Part shown: positions 42,857 through 53,171 of the stretch, in pieces
How the letters are laid out: the number at the start of each line of letters is the position of its first letter
Position numbering within the stretch: position 1 is the first letter of the stretch
Assembly: GCA_949358305.1 (NCBI GenBank)
Contig: OX442318.1
Span: 15,110,517-15,174,516, forward strand
Reading direction: 5' to 3'
From: Strigamia acuminata
Taxonomy: Eukaryota > Arthropoda > Chilopoda > Geophilomorpha > Linotaeniidae
DNA: 64,000 nt
The notes under the pieces: generated by a model
What the model was told of the DNA's origin: nothing
What the model saw: the letters and a program-made list of their open reading frames with translations, nothing else
Database searches by the model: none
Made by a program: the position numbers and the translations under genes

Positions 42857-45800
42857 ATGGCAGATAATACCCGAGTAACAGATTCCGACTCCGACGCAAA
42901 CAAGAGAGCCGGCAGTCGTAAAGGCGCCGACTATCACTTGCGATCTGGAGGTCCCTTACCCAAAGCCTCAGCGCACGAAGCGAGGCAAAAACGGCGTAAG
43001 CCTAAACCCGATCGTAGAAGCGCATCCGAGGCATCGCACCCGTCTCGCACCGAGACGAGGCAGCGATTGGACGAGACAGAGCGGGGTGAAGAGCAATCTC
43101 ACTCCAAACTGCCGCGTTCTAACCGTGACGGCGAGACGAGCGGAAACGAGGTTTTATCCCGTAACCAATCGCCTCGTCTAACGCACGACACCGAGGTGGG
43201 CAGTCCGAAAGCAGCGTCTCCGATACAAAAGACGGCCTCAAATACGACCGCTAATTCGGCACTAAACACGCCAGTTACGCACAGTCGACCAGCCTCGGTA
43301 GTGTCTGAAGGGCACAAGTCCAACTCGTCCTCTGTCAAGCGTGTTTCAAGCCAGCCTTACAGCGTCTCGGGCACCTTGATTGATGCGATGCAGTTGGCAC
43401 AAGCGGAGGGAGTGAGATACACCCTTCCGACGGGGAAGATTACCGTGTACGAAACGTTACAAATCGTACGTGCAGCTTTAAAAGCGCACAGTGTATCCCC
43501 ACAAATCACCATTGTTGAAGGTGCACACGCTCAACAATTGGTTGATTCCGCTCAATTTGAAGCGGATGCAGAGAATGAGGCTCGACAAGCCATTCGCGAG
43601 AGACGGAGGAAGCTGGCGGAAAGAGAAGCGCAAGCTCTCGAGTACGGCAGAACCCAGCCCAATCCGACTACTCCCGAGGAGGTAGAAATAGTTGACCGAG
43701 CCCTGAGAGCACATCGATATGCTTTCCACTCGCAACAAGAAGCAGAGCGAGCATTTATGGCCAGATTGCGACGAGATGACCCGAAATCCGTTCGCAAACC
43801 AGAGGTCAGTTCATCCGAGCTGTCCGACGAGAGCCTAGAGGGAGACCCAAAGCGCACGCCGAAGGCCAAACCCAAACCCCAGCCGGAGAGGGCAACACCA
43901 GCTACTCCGCGCAAGAGAGATGCGTCGGCCAGAGAACAACAAACTCGGCCCCGCATGCAAGCTCTCGATTCAGCCACAAATAATGCGATAACGCGGTTAA
44001 TCAACGCTAATAATGCTAGGCGAAATGAAGAGCAAGCTCTCACAAGCCAACAGCAAGATAATCCGCAAGGGACTGAGTGGCAACAACCAGTGCCCATCCT
44101 TAAAGACGACGAGTCGTCAAGGAGACAATCGCATGATCGCACCTCTTCGCGAGAAGAAGGCAAACGCGATGAAAGACCGAAATATTATCACTACGGAAAT
44201 AGTGATTCGTCGTCAGATGGACTGGAGTCAAATGCACCCAGTCATCACGATTCGGAGAGAGGTTCCGGAGAAAGACGAAGGGAAAGAGAACGCGATGAAC
44301 GCAGGGAAAGGGAACGTGACGACCGTCGTAGGGGCCGGAAAGAGTCAAACTCTTCACGGCGCAACCCGCCACGCCGCTCACCGTCTCCCGACCCCAGCTC
44401 CGACCCCTCATCCAACGACGACAGACGAAAGGAGAAATCAAGTAATCGCCGGAAGAGATCCAACTCTCCGCGCGATAGAGAGAAACGACGTCGATCGGAA
44501 AATAGCGACCACCGACGGGAGGAGTTTCAGGACCTTCCCCGACAAAGCGCGTTTACCGATTCGACGGGTCGGCAGTATACGATGGGAGAGCTTGGAAGAG
44601 CCCTACTCGGCTCGTTGAAGGCCGAGGGAATCGATCTGAGCAAACGAAACGATCGTAATCGTAGCACTGGCGACCGCGTAAAGAAAAAATACGCTGTCTC
44701 CCGACGTGACACCATGAGTGTTACCGGGAATATTAGGTGGCAATTTTATATTCAGAACCGTTTCGACGGGTCATGGAAAGCGGGAGATCGCTTCCTTGAC
44801 GAAGTAATTCGAATTAAGACTGCCACCAAAGCCACCGTAGGAGACATGCTCACCCACGGTATTGTCGAGCTAATGACAGGCTCGGCACGTGAGTGGTACC
44901 AAGGATTGAAAGGCGTCAATTGGGACGACTTTTTAATGAGATTCGACCTGCGCTACGGCGAGACACCCGAAGAGGTGAGCCGAAAGATGCGAGGTCTTCG
45001 CCAGATGCCTGGTGAAACCATAATGGATTACGACATTCGCGCCAGATTGTTGTTCGAAAAGGCCCCGATGGAATTTCACGCCACGGGATTCAACCTTTTC
45101 TTTCTCGGCGGTTTGTCGGAATACTCGCAAAGGGTGCTACTTGAAGAAAGGGCACCGACAGGAGGTAGCTACGAGGAGATGAGCGCCTTCCTGTTCGAGA
45201 ACACGATAGATATCGAGAAGAGATATTATTCCGCTTTACCAGAAGCGGAGAAAGCAGCGACCGCAAAACGTCTCAAGTTGAGTGCGGAAAGATATGGGGC
45301 GACAGATAAGATTATGCGCCCTACTGAATATCTTAGCGGTATAATGGAGCTGGCAGAAGCTAGCGTTGGTTTGCAAATAAAAAATAAACTGACATCCACG
45401 CTGCCTTCCAACCCTTTGGCCGCCCCTAAAAAGGCACCGACAGCGTCAGCCATGCAAGCGACACTGGAGGAGGTCAAGGAGGGGGAGGAAGCCGAACAAA
45501 ATGTCGGAAAATCAGACGAAAAAGAAGAAAAAGACGATTATTCGACGGACGAAGAAATACGAAGCTATCGCGATACCTTATCAACGGGTTGCGATGAGGA
45601 AGGACCGCTAGTACATCTCATCCATCGAGATAGAGCGGTAGAAGAATTTCGCGCCAGGTTAAAACCAAATGCCGGTCGAATTCCGAAGTATTTTCGGAAA
45701 AATTACACGCCACCGTCGAAAGCAGACCCTGAAAAGAAAAAATCGACTGAAGCCCCAAGAGACAAATCAAATATTCGCTGTTTCAAGTGTAACCAACCGG

Positions 45801-45940
45801 GCCACTACTCCAATGAGTGCCCAAGAACAGCGAAAGAAGACGCTAAGTTTGACGCGATAATGAAGCAGATGGCAGAGATTAAACTCGCCATGGCAAAAAA
45901 CGAGTCAAAAAACGAGTCAGCGCAGGCGGCGAAGAAATAA
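42857..45940 (+). CDS. gag: Gypsy E Gag, 1027 codons
   Basis: I start at ATG 42857 (MADNTRVTDSDSD); the open frame before it has no ATG. Gag here is unusually long. Residues 1-460 are basic, polar and mostly disordered-looking. About 460-555 is an Arg/Glu/Asp/Ser-rich stretch (ERRRERERDERRERERDDRR, then RS and SP repeats) like the RS domain of splicing factors. The retrotransposon gag domain lies near 615-780 (VELMTGSAREWYQGLKGVNW, FDLRYGETPEEV, FLGGLSEYSQRVLLE). An acidic segment follows, then one CCHC knuckle, CFKCNQPGHYSNEC, near 975. It stops at 45940, after the frameshift signal. It would form the particle and bind the element RNA. Confidence 0.93.
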   Translation: MADNTRVTDSDSDANKRAGSRKGADYHLRSGGPLPKASAHEARQKRRKPKPDRRSASEASHPSRTETRQRLDETERGEEQSHSKLPRSNRDGETSGNEVLSRNQSPRLTHDTEVGSPKAASPIQKTASNTTANSALNTPVTHSRPASVVSEGHKSNSSSVKRVSSQPYSVSGTLIDAMQLAQAEGVRYTLPTGKITVYETLQIVRAALKAHSVSPQITIVEGAHAQQLVDSAQFEADAENEARQAIRERRRKLAEREAQALEYGRTQPNPTTPEEVEIVDRALRAHRYAFHSQQEAERAFMARLRRDDPKSVRKPEVSSSELSDESLEGDPKRTPKAKPKPQPERATPATPRKRDASAREQQTRPRMQALDSATNNAITRLINANNARRNEEQALTSQQQDNPQGTEWQQPVPILKDDESSRRQSHDRTSSREEGKRDERPKYYHYGNSDSSSDGLESNAPSHHDSERGSGERRRERERDERRERERDDRRRGRKESNSSRRNPPRRSPSPDPSSDPSSNDDRRKEKSSNRRKRSNSPRDREKRRRSENSDHRREEFQDLPRQSAFTDSTGRQYTMGELGRALLGSLKAEGIDLSKRNDRNRSTGDRVKKKYAVSRRDTMSVTGNIRWQFYIQNRFDGSWKAGDRFLDEVIRIKTATKATVGDMLTHGIVELMTGSAREWYQGLKGVNWDDFLMRFDLRYGETPEEVSRKMRGLRQMPGETIMDYDIRARLLFEKAPMEFHATGFNLFFLGGLSEYSQRVLLEERAPTGGSYEEMSAFLFENTIDIEKRYYSALPEAEKAATAKRLKLSAERYGATDKIMRPTEYLSGIMELAEASVGLQIKNKLTSTLPSNPLAAPKKAPTASAMQATLEEVKEGEEAEQNVGKSDEKEEKDDYSTDEEIRSYRDTLSTGCDEEGPLVHLIHRDRAVEEFRARLKPNAGRIPKYFRKNYTPPSKADPEKKKSTEAPRDKSNIRCFKCNQPGHYSNECPRTAKEDAKFDAIMKQMAEIKLAMAKNESKNESAQAAKK

Positions 45941-45958
45941 TTTCTCGACCGTCTGCGC
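45895..45958 (+). promoter_or_regulatory. Putative -1 ribosomal frameshift signal between gag and pol of E
   Basis: Two A AAA AAC heptamers, both in the right phase for Gag (X XXY YYZ), lie at 45895-45901 and 45907-45913. Six bases after the second, GCGCAGGCGG (45920-45929) can pair fully with CCGTCTGCGC (45949-45958), with one G-U pair. The loop holds the gag stop and a further AGAAA/TTTCT pairing. The -1 frame is open from 45883 and runs straight into pol. A-AAA-AAC is the heptamer used by mouse mammary tumour virus gag-pro. Confidence 0.85.
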
Positions 45959-45963
45959 CATTC

Positions 45964-48900
45964 ATGAAGAAAAAGGGGTTTAACAAAGGGTTCGATAAGC
46001 CGCCACCAGTCAAAGAAATGGGTAGTGACATAGCTAACGCCCAAATTCAAGACAGGGCCAACAACGCTTTGCAGGTAATTACCGCAAACGCTGAGGCTGA
46101 GGCGGAAGAACCGAACCTACTGCTTGAAGAATTACCTCAAGTAGTCGAAGACACAGAAGAATTTCGTGTTTTCATGTGCAACGTGGCGGTCGAATACACC
46201 AACCGCCTATGTATGTTGCCCATGACAATAGAACGTGAAAAAATTATGGGACTACTAGACTCGGGAGCAGATCGCTCGTTCGTTTCCGAAGACATAGTAG
46301 CATCATTGGGTCTCACCGATAAGATAAAAGGCGTTAATAAAAATATACGTCTAAAAACCGCCAACGGAATGGCGCGTCCAAAAGGAGTTATATTATTGAC
46401 CATGGAGTGGCTCGGAGGAGTAGAACAGCACCCTTTCCTGGTCCTGCCCACATGCGACAGAATTTTTCTGTTGGGCTTAGACCTCATGGCGTCAATGGAA
46501 ATACAACCCAATCCAATAACGAAATCTTGGAATTATATCAGAAATGATAAGGAAAGACCCGCAATTGTCGTGCCACCAGCTCTTGTAAAAGAAGCGGCCG
46601 ACAAGACACAGTGGGAGAAAGGCCTAAAGAAATTCGTTCAAGATTACGATTTTAAAGCATTCGTAACAGAATTGCAACGGGACAATGTAGTGGAAACGCT
46701 TGTCGCCGACGCCGCTTTAGAATTAAACGAAGCGGCAGCCCTACGAAGGGTCCTACTTAAATATGAGGGGATCCTGTCGAAAAAACCGGGCCGAACGAAT
46801 AGGGCTATTCACGAAATTAAATTGACGGATAATAAACCTATACGAGTTGCGTATAAGGGAATGAACCCGCAAAAACGTGAAATAGTGCAAAAAATGTGCC
46901 AAGAAATGCTAGACAGTGGCATTGTCTCCGAGGCCCAGGGAGAATACGCGACGCGAGTTGTGCTCGTGATGCGCCCGGGCTCGGATCCACGCCTATGCAT
47001 TGATTACCGCCCATTAAACGCGGTGACAGAGATAGATCCCATACAGATGCCGTCTGTCGAATCCATTTTGAGAGAGCTTAGCCCCTTTTCTTGGGTTACG
47101 ACGATGGATCTGTCGAAGGGATACTGGCAGGTTGAGATGAGGCCAGAGGATAAGATAAAAACAGCATTTTACTCGCCAATTGGACGGTTGATGTTCAACG
47201 TCATGCCATTTGGTTTAGTGAATGCTCCCAGTACCTTTCAGAGGCTAATCGAAAGCGTATTGGGTGATATCCTGCATCAGTTTGTATGGGCATACCTAGA
47301 TGACATAGTTATTGCCTCTAAAACATTCGAAGAGCACATTGAGCACATCGACCAAGTGCTCACCCGGCTGGCAAAAGCTGGGTTACACGTGCATCCGGGC
47401 AAGAGCAAGTTCTGTCGAAAGGAGCTTGCCTTCCTGGGTTATCGCATTGGAGTCAATGGTTTAGCTATTGGCCCCGAAAAAATCGATGCGATTAATCGTT
47501 TCCCACCACCCGAGGACGTTAAAGGTGTCCAACGGTTTATGGGAATGATAAACTTCTTCGGCAGGTTGCTACCGGGTCTAGCTGAAGTGGCAGCCCCAGT
47601 TACCGACCTCCTGAAGAATGAAAACGAATTTGTATGGTCAAATGAGTGCAACATCGCATTTAATGCGATAAAGAGGATGCTGACGGAAGTCGGCGTAATG
47701 CCTCTACCCGACCTAAACCGGCCGTTCATATTACATACGGACGCCAGCAGAGTTGGGTTGGGAGCCGCGTTGCTTCAAACACACGTGCGCGACGGAGTCA
47801 AACAAGACCTGCCGTGCATGTTTATAAGTCGCAAACTCCAAGGCGCTGAAAAAAATTACAACGCCACAGAGTTGGAGTGTTTGGCAGTTGTGTGGGCCAT
47901 AAGGAAATTCAGAGATTATCTCGAATATACCAAATTTGTGGTCCACACAGATCATCAAGCGTTACAATGGCTGATGAAATTAAAGGAGCCAGCCGGTCGA
48001 CTAGCCAGATGGCAGTTAGAACTGATGGCATGCGACTTGACCATTCAATACAAGCCCGGCAAATATAACGTCGTGGCTGACGCTCTGTCACGGGCACCAG
48101 TGTCAGATCCAATCGACGCTGACGATGATGGCGAGGATGACTCCCGCATCATTTATTGCCCTACGAGTTGTCACCGTTGGGATTTAAGGAAGATGAATGA
48201 AATTCCTACCGCGTCTCCGGCAGATGTAAAATTCTGTGGATTCTGGACGCGGTTATACCAACCAGCTGCTGACAATTACCCAAATGCAAAGAAGGAATTT
48301 AAGCTAGAGCGGAGAATAAATGACCCGCTTCTAAGCGCCTTCCACGCTCATGTCGGCAAGCAGATGCAAAGCAATCCCCCGACAAGGGAGGAAATAATTG
48401 TGCAACAAAAATTAGACAAAAAATGTCAGGACAGAGCTAGATTCGTACTGACAGGAAAATATCCGCCCAATCTGACCAGAAGGCAGAAGCGTCGTTATGC
48501 GCACGAATCCATAGATTACCTATTGGATGACGGCCTTTTAGTGAAACATCACCCAAATCACCAAGATGACTTGAGTGAATCAGACACCGCAGTAAAGGTA
48601 GTAATACCTGCTTCCTTAATCGGTCGCGTGCTGTGGTTGTTACACGGGCACCCGCTTGCGAGCCATGCGGGAGTAAGCAGAACACTCTATCGTGCTACAC
48701 AGCTTTTTCACTGGACAGGGATGAAAAAAGATATTGCTCTTTTTGTCCACCAATGTCAGCGATGTCAAGCGTGCAAGCCGAGGAGAAAATCACCATTCGA
48801 AACTATTTTCTTAGGGCCTTACGCGCCTTTTGATTGTTTAAGCGTCGATGTGATGGGCCCAAAACCCGTTACGGGAAATAAAAATGCGTACATTATCGTA

Positions 48901-51399
48901 ATAATGGACGTGGCGACTCGTTGGCCCGAGTTGTACGCCGTCGCTAGACCTTCAGCAGAGAAAATCGTTGAATGTATCTACGACGTGGCGTTACGTTACG
49001 GATTTCCACGTAAAATAATATCCGATAACGGACCCCAATTTATCTCGAAAATTTGGGGTAAGTTTTGTGAGAAATTCAGGATTGTGGCGTCACATACTTC
49101 GACCTACAATCCTAGAACAAATCCCGTTGAGCGACTCAACAGGGACATTAAATATGCACTAAGCATATTCACTGACATCCACAATAGGTGGGATGAATAC
49201 TTGAGGGAGATCGCGTTCAGCATACGAACAACAGTCTCGAGGACGAGAGATTTTTCTCCGGCCTACCTCAACTTCGCCCGAGAGCTACGAGTGCCTTGGG
49301 ACCCACGAGTGGCAGAGTCAGTAAATGTGGTGGACCCAGAGAAACCACATGAGTATGTGTATAAATTGGAGCAAACAATTTCAAACACATACAAACATAT
49401 GATGGCGCACATTTTTAACATGCGCGACCGCATTTTACAAGATAAAAGCGGTGGGAAATTCGTGAATTTCGAGATCAATGATTTGGTGTGGAAAGATGCA
49501 CACACCCTCTCAAATGCAGCGAGAGGGATCACCGCCAGCTTGGCCGACAAGAGAGATGGTCCGTATGTAATCATCGGCAAGCATGGCGGTAACGCGTATA
49601 AATTACGCAAGCTCGAGGACAACACCGAGCAAAAGTCGATCCAGGTACGAGAGTTAACTCCGTACATTCCGGAATTCCCGCAAGAAATGTGGGCCAAGGG
49701 CCAAGTCAAGTCTAAAACTGACGGCCAAATCGTCGATATGTTCGCTGGCGAGTCGGAACAAGCACCGCCAAGTGACAACGAGGAGTATTTCGACGCCCCT
49801 TCACCTCCGGTAAACGAGATAGTTGAATCCGTTCCGGATCCAATTTTGGTCGGGGGGGAAACAGGAGAAACTCCTGAAACAAACACAAAAAACACGGATA
49901 AAAAAGAAAACAATAATGAGGAGGTACAGACACAAAAAACAACAAAAAATATCGTACCTGCCTCGATCCGTAACCTGCGACCGCCGTCGTTGTTGAATTC
50001 GAGCGATCCGCCGAATTTACACACCGACCGCTCAGTCCCTCTCCCCGTTGGACAGAGCATTATGCAGGAATGTCGAGCCAATTTGACCGACATTTACAGG
50101 CCGAGCCGACCCCGACCCGGTTCCTCGGCCCTGTTCTTCGAGAGGCGAGACGAAGAAGCGCGACTCGCGAGAGAAGCCGCCAACCCGACTATCTCCGAGC
50201 TCTCAGCGTTTCGCTTCGTGATGGAAGACCCAAGAGTCTCCGCACCCGCCTTGCGAGGTGTGGATCAGGCCCAGCGATATTTCATCGAATGGGCAACGGC
50301 GATGATGAGTAAGCTCTCGCGTGCCTTCACTGCGGATTCAGAGCGATCGAATCCAGTGAATCGTCGCAGCCTACAGCTATCATTGACCAAGGTCATGATG
50401 CAGCTGCTAACCCCAGCACTCTTCGGAGAAGGGCGTCAGGCGATGGCCGCATGGTCTGTCGTGGACAGAGAGGGTGTACAGGTTCCCCGTGCACTCCTCG
50501 CAGAGTGGAGCTCCATTCTGCCCGACCCTGTGTTGACTCGGTACGAGCTAACCAGGGATGTGGTAAACCCCGAATTTGAGGGGTACAAGTTGCGAAGCAC
50601 GGCGTTTCGTTACACCTCCGCCACCTGGACGGCGGCGCCTACCCAACAACTACGCGCCATGACCATCCAGACGGAAGAATCGGCAGAGGATGTGGAGATG
50701 ATGATCTCGCCGACGAGCGGAGTTCCGATTCCGCCACCGATGCCTGCGGAGATATCCCCGCAAGGACCCGCCCTGTTCGAAGTGGCGGGTAGACCAAAGC
50801 GCTTGCTGTGCCGAACACCACCCGTCAAGTCCGTCGAGCGAACGAAGCCGACCCCGCCCGTGACTCCACCGGCCCAAGCGGCGACAACGACACAAGCCGT
50901 GATTCCCGCGGCCACCCAGAAGCCGCAGCCGGCACCGCCTCCACCAGATTATTACGGGCGAATCATCGAAGAATTTCCCCATCTTTCGATGACGACGGCG
51001 ACCAGGAGGTTTATCCTCGCGCAGCGGGACAAAGGCAAATCGGTCTTCATCTGGCTTCACAACCAGATCCGGAAGACTAAAGACCTCATCTTCCACCAGA
51101 GGTTGCTGAGAGCCCACCGTGCGCCAGTGACGCCAGCGGAAGCCAATGCCATCCGGCATACGAACACCGGCTTCTCCGCCTACATCCCGAGCGTTTGGTT
51201 ACACGAGAGGACGCGTGCCCCGCATGAGCCAGTTGACGGCCATGCATTATGCTTCATTACGGAGCATGAGGACCCCCGAGATCGGTCCTCGGCGTTAGTA
51301 GGCGATCTACCCGCGCCACCCGGCACTCAACCGCCTGTCCCTGGAGTGAGTTACGCCCAGGTGACGGACTCAGTGTCGGGTCCCCCAGGAAAGAAGTGA
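45964..51399 (+). CDS. pol: Gypsy E Pol, with a long C-terminal extension
   Basis: The frame has its first ATG at 45964 but is open from 45883 in the -1 frame of gag, so it is probably made as Gag-Pol. Domains: aspartic protease GLLDSGADRSFVS near 97; RT with MDLSKGYWQVEM and VWAYLDDIVIAS near 446; RNase H with LHTDASRVGLGAAL near 590 and TDHQALQWL; an HHCC finger HWTGMKKD...CQRCQACK near 915-938; integrase D,D,E in SVDVMG, SDNGPQF and PVERLNRD near 960, 1019 and 1055. After the usual integrase end (about 1240), some 560 residues follow: an acidic linker, a compact part (AQRYFIEWATAMMSKLSRAF; QLLTPALFGEGRQAM), a Pro-rich linker and a basic end part (SMTTATRRFILAQRDKGKSV). I do not recognise these. 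Confidence 0.95.
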   Translation: MKKKGFNKGFDKPPPVKEMGSDIANAQIQDRANNALQVITANAEAEAEEPNLLLEELPQVVEDTEEFRVFMCNVAVEYTNRLCMLPMTIEREKIMGLLDSGADRSFVSEDIVASLGLTDKIKGVNKNIRLKTANGMARPKGVILLTMEWLGGVEQHPFLVLPTCDRIFLLGLDLMASMEIQPNPITKSWNYIRNDKERPAIVVPPALVKEAADKTQWEKGLKKFVQDYDFKAFVTELQRDNVVETLVADAALELNEAAALRRVLLKYEGILSKKPGRTNRAIHEIKLTDNKPIRVAYKGMNPQKREIVQKMCQEMLDSGIVSEAQGEYATRVVLVMRPGSDPRLCIDYRPLNAVTEIDPIQMPSVESILRELSPFSWVTTMDLSKGYWQVEMRPEDKIKTAFYSPIGRLMFNVMPFGLVNAPSTFQRLIESVLGDILHQFVWAYLDDIVIASKTFEEHIEHIDQVLTRLAKAGLHVHPGKSKFCRKELAFLGYRIGVNGLAIGPEKIDAINRFPPPEDVKGVQRFMGMINFFGRLLPGLAEVAAPVTDLLKNENEFVWSNECNIAFNAIKRMLTEVGVMPLPDLNRPFILHTDASRVGLGAALLQTHVRDGVKQDLPCMFISRKLQGAEKNYNATELECLAVVWAIRKFRDYLEYTKFVVHTDHQALQWLMKLKEPAGRLARWQLELMACDLTIQYKPGKYNVVADALSRAPVSDPIDADDDGEDDSRIIYCPTSCHRWDLRKMNEIPTASPADVKFCGFWTRLYQPAADNYPNAKKEFKLERRINDPLLSAFHAHVGKQMQSNPPTREEIIVQQKLDKKCQDRARFVLTGKYPPNLTRRQKRRYAHESIDYLLDDGLLVKHHPNHQDDLSESDTAVKVVIPASLIGRVLWLLHGHPLASHAGVSRTLYRATQLFHWTGMKKDIALFVHQCQRCQACKPRRKSPFETIFLGPYAPFDCLSVDVMGPKPVTGNKNAYIIVIMDVATRWPELYAVARPSAEKIVECIYDVALRYGFPRKIISDNGPQFISKIWGKFCEKFRIVASHTSTYNPRTNPVERLNRDIKYALSIFTDIHNRWDEYLREIAFSIRTTVSRTRDFSPAYLNFARELRVPWDPRVAESVNVVDPEKPHEYVYKLEQTISNTYKHMMAHIFNMRDRILQDKSGGKFVNFEINDLVWKDAHTLSNAARGITASLADKRDGPYVIIGKHGGNAYKLRKLEDNTEQKSIQVRELTPYIPEFPQEMWAKGQVKSKTDGQIVDMFAGESEQAPPSDNEEYFDAPSPPVNEIVESVPDPILVGGETGETPETNTKNTDKKENNNEEVQTQKTTKNIVPASIRNLRPPSLLNSSDPPNLHTDRSVPLPVGQSIMQECRANLTDIYRPSRPRPGSSALFFERRDEEARLAREAANPTISELSAFRFVMEDPRVSAPALRGVDQAQRYFIEWATAMMSKLSRAFTADSERSNPVNRRSLQLSLTKVMMQLLTPALFGEGRQAMAAWSVVDREGVQVPRALLAEWSSILPDPVLTRYELTRDVVNPEFEGYKLRSTAFRYTSATWTAAPTQQLRAMTIQTEESAEDVEMMISPTSGVPIPPPMPAEISPQGPALFEVAGRPKRLLCRTPPVKSVERTKPTPPVTPPAQAATTTQAVIPAATQKPQPAPPPPDYYGRIIEEFPHLSMTTATRRFILAQRDKGKSVFIWLHNQIRKTKDLIFHQRLLRAHRAPVTPAEANAIRHTNTGFSAYIPSVWLHERTRAPHEPVDGHALCFITEHEDPRDRSSALVGDLPAPPGTQPPVPGVSYAQVTDSVSGPPGKK

Positions 51400-51424
51400 T
51401 CGCTCAGCCCCACGGTCTGAGCTC

Positions 51425-51435
51425 GGAGGGGGAAG
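51425..51435 (+). promoter_or_regulatory. Polypurine tract of E
   Basis: GGAGGGGGAAG directly precedes the 3' LTR, 25 bases after the pol stop. Confidence 0.9.
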
Positions 51436-52453
51436 TGTTGTGACCCGACTGGACCGGGGTCAACGAAGAGTTTCTCTCGTGACCTCGTTTCGGGTGTAAG
51501 GGGAGCCGCAAGCGCGTCTCCCTTCCCTCAGTGCATTGACATCTAGTCAATGGACAGGCGTCTGCCCTGAGGGAGTGGGGATGGCTCGTCCACCCCACCA
51601 TTGGGTGATTCCGGTCACCTGTCAACCCCGCTTTGTGCAAAGGAATGTGCCTTGCACTGAGCGGGCAGAACCAACACAACCATCAAACGAGAAACACACG
51701 TAAAACCCGTCGTCCTACAAGATCAGGCCCAAGTAAATATACTGGGATTGACCAAGGACAAAGGACAATTTACCGTGAGTACGTTTGGTCAGTGTCAAAC
51801 TCCGCAGAGTAACCTGCGAGATAAGATTACCACACTATTTTAGCACACCAGCTAGAAATAGTAAAAACCACTCCAGTTTAGCGAGTTGTGCAGACAAACG
51901 GTCGCACAAGCCTAAACTGCAGTAAAACCACGACGAGCGTTCCCGCCGCTGTGTGACCGCCGGGAGCCAGAAGAGTCCGCCGCTGTGTGATCGCCGGACA
52001 CCACACAAAAACCTAGACAACAGACCGAAGTAAGCCTTTTAACTAAGCATTCACTCGCGCCCGACCAGCGTGAGCCCGAAGGACCAGCCAGAGACGAGCC
52101 GAGGACGCCATATTGCCACGCCGGCCCAAGACGACATCACGTTGCTACAACGAGGACGCCATCTTGGACACGCACGAGACAACAGACGACCTCGCCGATT
52201 CCAGCCAGCTTTCATCTTACCTTTGCCTTTCCATTTCCCATCACCCATTCCGATTTACATTTTACTTACCCTTTATAGATATATATATAAGATATATCTG
52301 TACATTGCCCCGCAGAATAAATCTATATTATATTTTACCTTTTATATCTGTGTAATCATTTCTTTGGGTAAACCGCTTGAGCAAAGCGGTAGTGAGTTAG
52401 TCGAATTAAGTAATCAACCCACGAGTTAGCGACGGTTAGAGTTGAGCGCGACA
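51436..52453 (+). repeat. 3' LTR of gypsy E, 1018 bp
   Basis: Copy of 41767-42784 with no difference seen, followed by the GGTC duplication and the resumed D sequence. Confidence 0.97.
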
Positions 52454-52457
52454 GGTC

Positions 52458-53171
52458 CTCTGATACTTCTAAATGTATAGAACGGGTCACCATACACGTG
52501 AAAAGCAAGATGTAAACCTTTTTCTTTTCCTTCTTGTTGCTGCCGACATAAATGGGACCCAGGTGGTCCACTCCCGTATTTTGGAATGGCGCCGCTGGTG
52601 TCACACGTTCAGCAGGAAGGTCACCCGTTGAAGGGTTGTTGCGTGCAAGTTTTCCTCGTCTGCAAATCTCACATTCTCGAATAACTGTTTGTATAGTTCT
52701 TCGTCCTCTTATAATCCAAAATTGTTCGCGAAGGTGATACAAGGTTTCGCTTATGTCACCGTGAAGCAACTCCAGATGCACTTTCTTAATTAACAGTCTT
52801 GTTATCCAACTGTCATAATGCAAAATAATTGGATAAACTTCATCAAATGTCAACAGTGATTTTTTCAAGCGGCTACGAAGTCGAAGTAATCCGTCCTCGT
52901 CAACGAAGAGCTCGAAATTGCGTAGGGTGGAGTGTTTAGACAGTTCTCTTTTGTTTTTCACATCATCAATCTCCTCAGAAAAATGTAATTTCTGGGAAAA
53001 CTGCAGGATCTTCAATTGGTTGTCCTCTAACTCGAGTGGCGAGAGAGGCTCACCGCGCAAAAGTTTGTTTTTCCATCGCAAAATATACGAAAAAACTCTC
53101 AAAAGTTTGTTGTAATTCCGGAAACGTTTGAAGAATTGTCCAATAAAACTTTCCTTAACTTGAATAGTCAT
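52458..53171 (-). pseudogene. BEL D integrase N-terminal half
   Basis: ATG 53171 opens a frame with a zinc-finger region (LLHGDISETLYHLREQFWII, CEICRRGKLARN) and the first integrase Asp in FQNTGVDHLGPIYV. It breaks at the E insertion and continues in phase at 41766. It overlaps the end of the upstream gag-RT frame by 17 bases and is in the +1 frame relative to it. BEL polyproteins are normally one frame, so this is a frameshift mutation, a programmed +1 shift, or restart at the overlapping ATG. Confidence 0.9.

Larger units (their letters stand above)
41767..52453 (+). mobile_element. Intact Ty3/gypsy element E, 10687 bp
   Basis: 1018-bp LTRs with no difference seen and a 4-bp duplication GGTC (41763-41766 and 52454-52457), inserted in the D integrase. 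It has a primer site, gag, pol in the -1 frame, a polypurine tract and no env. It is on the opposite strand to most of the nest. Structurally complete and recent. Confidence 0.97.
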
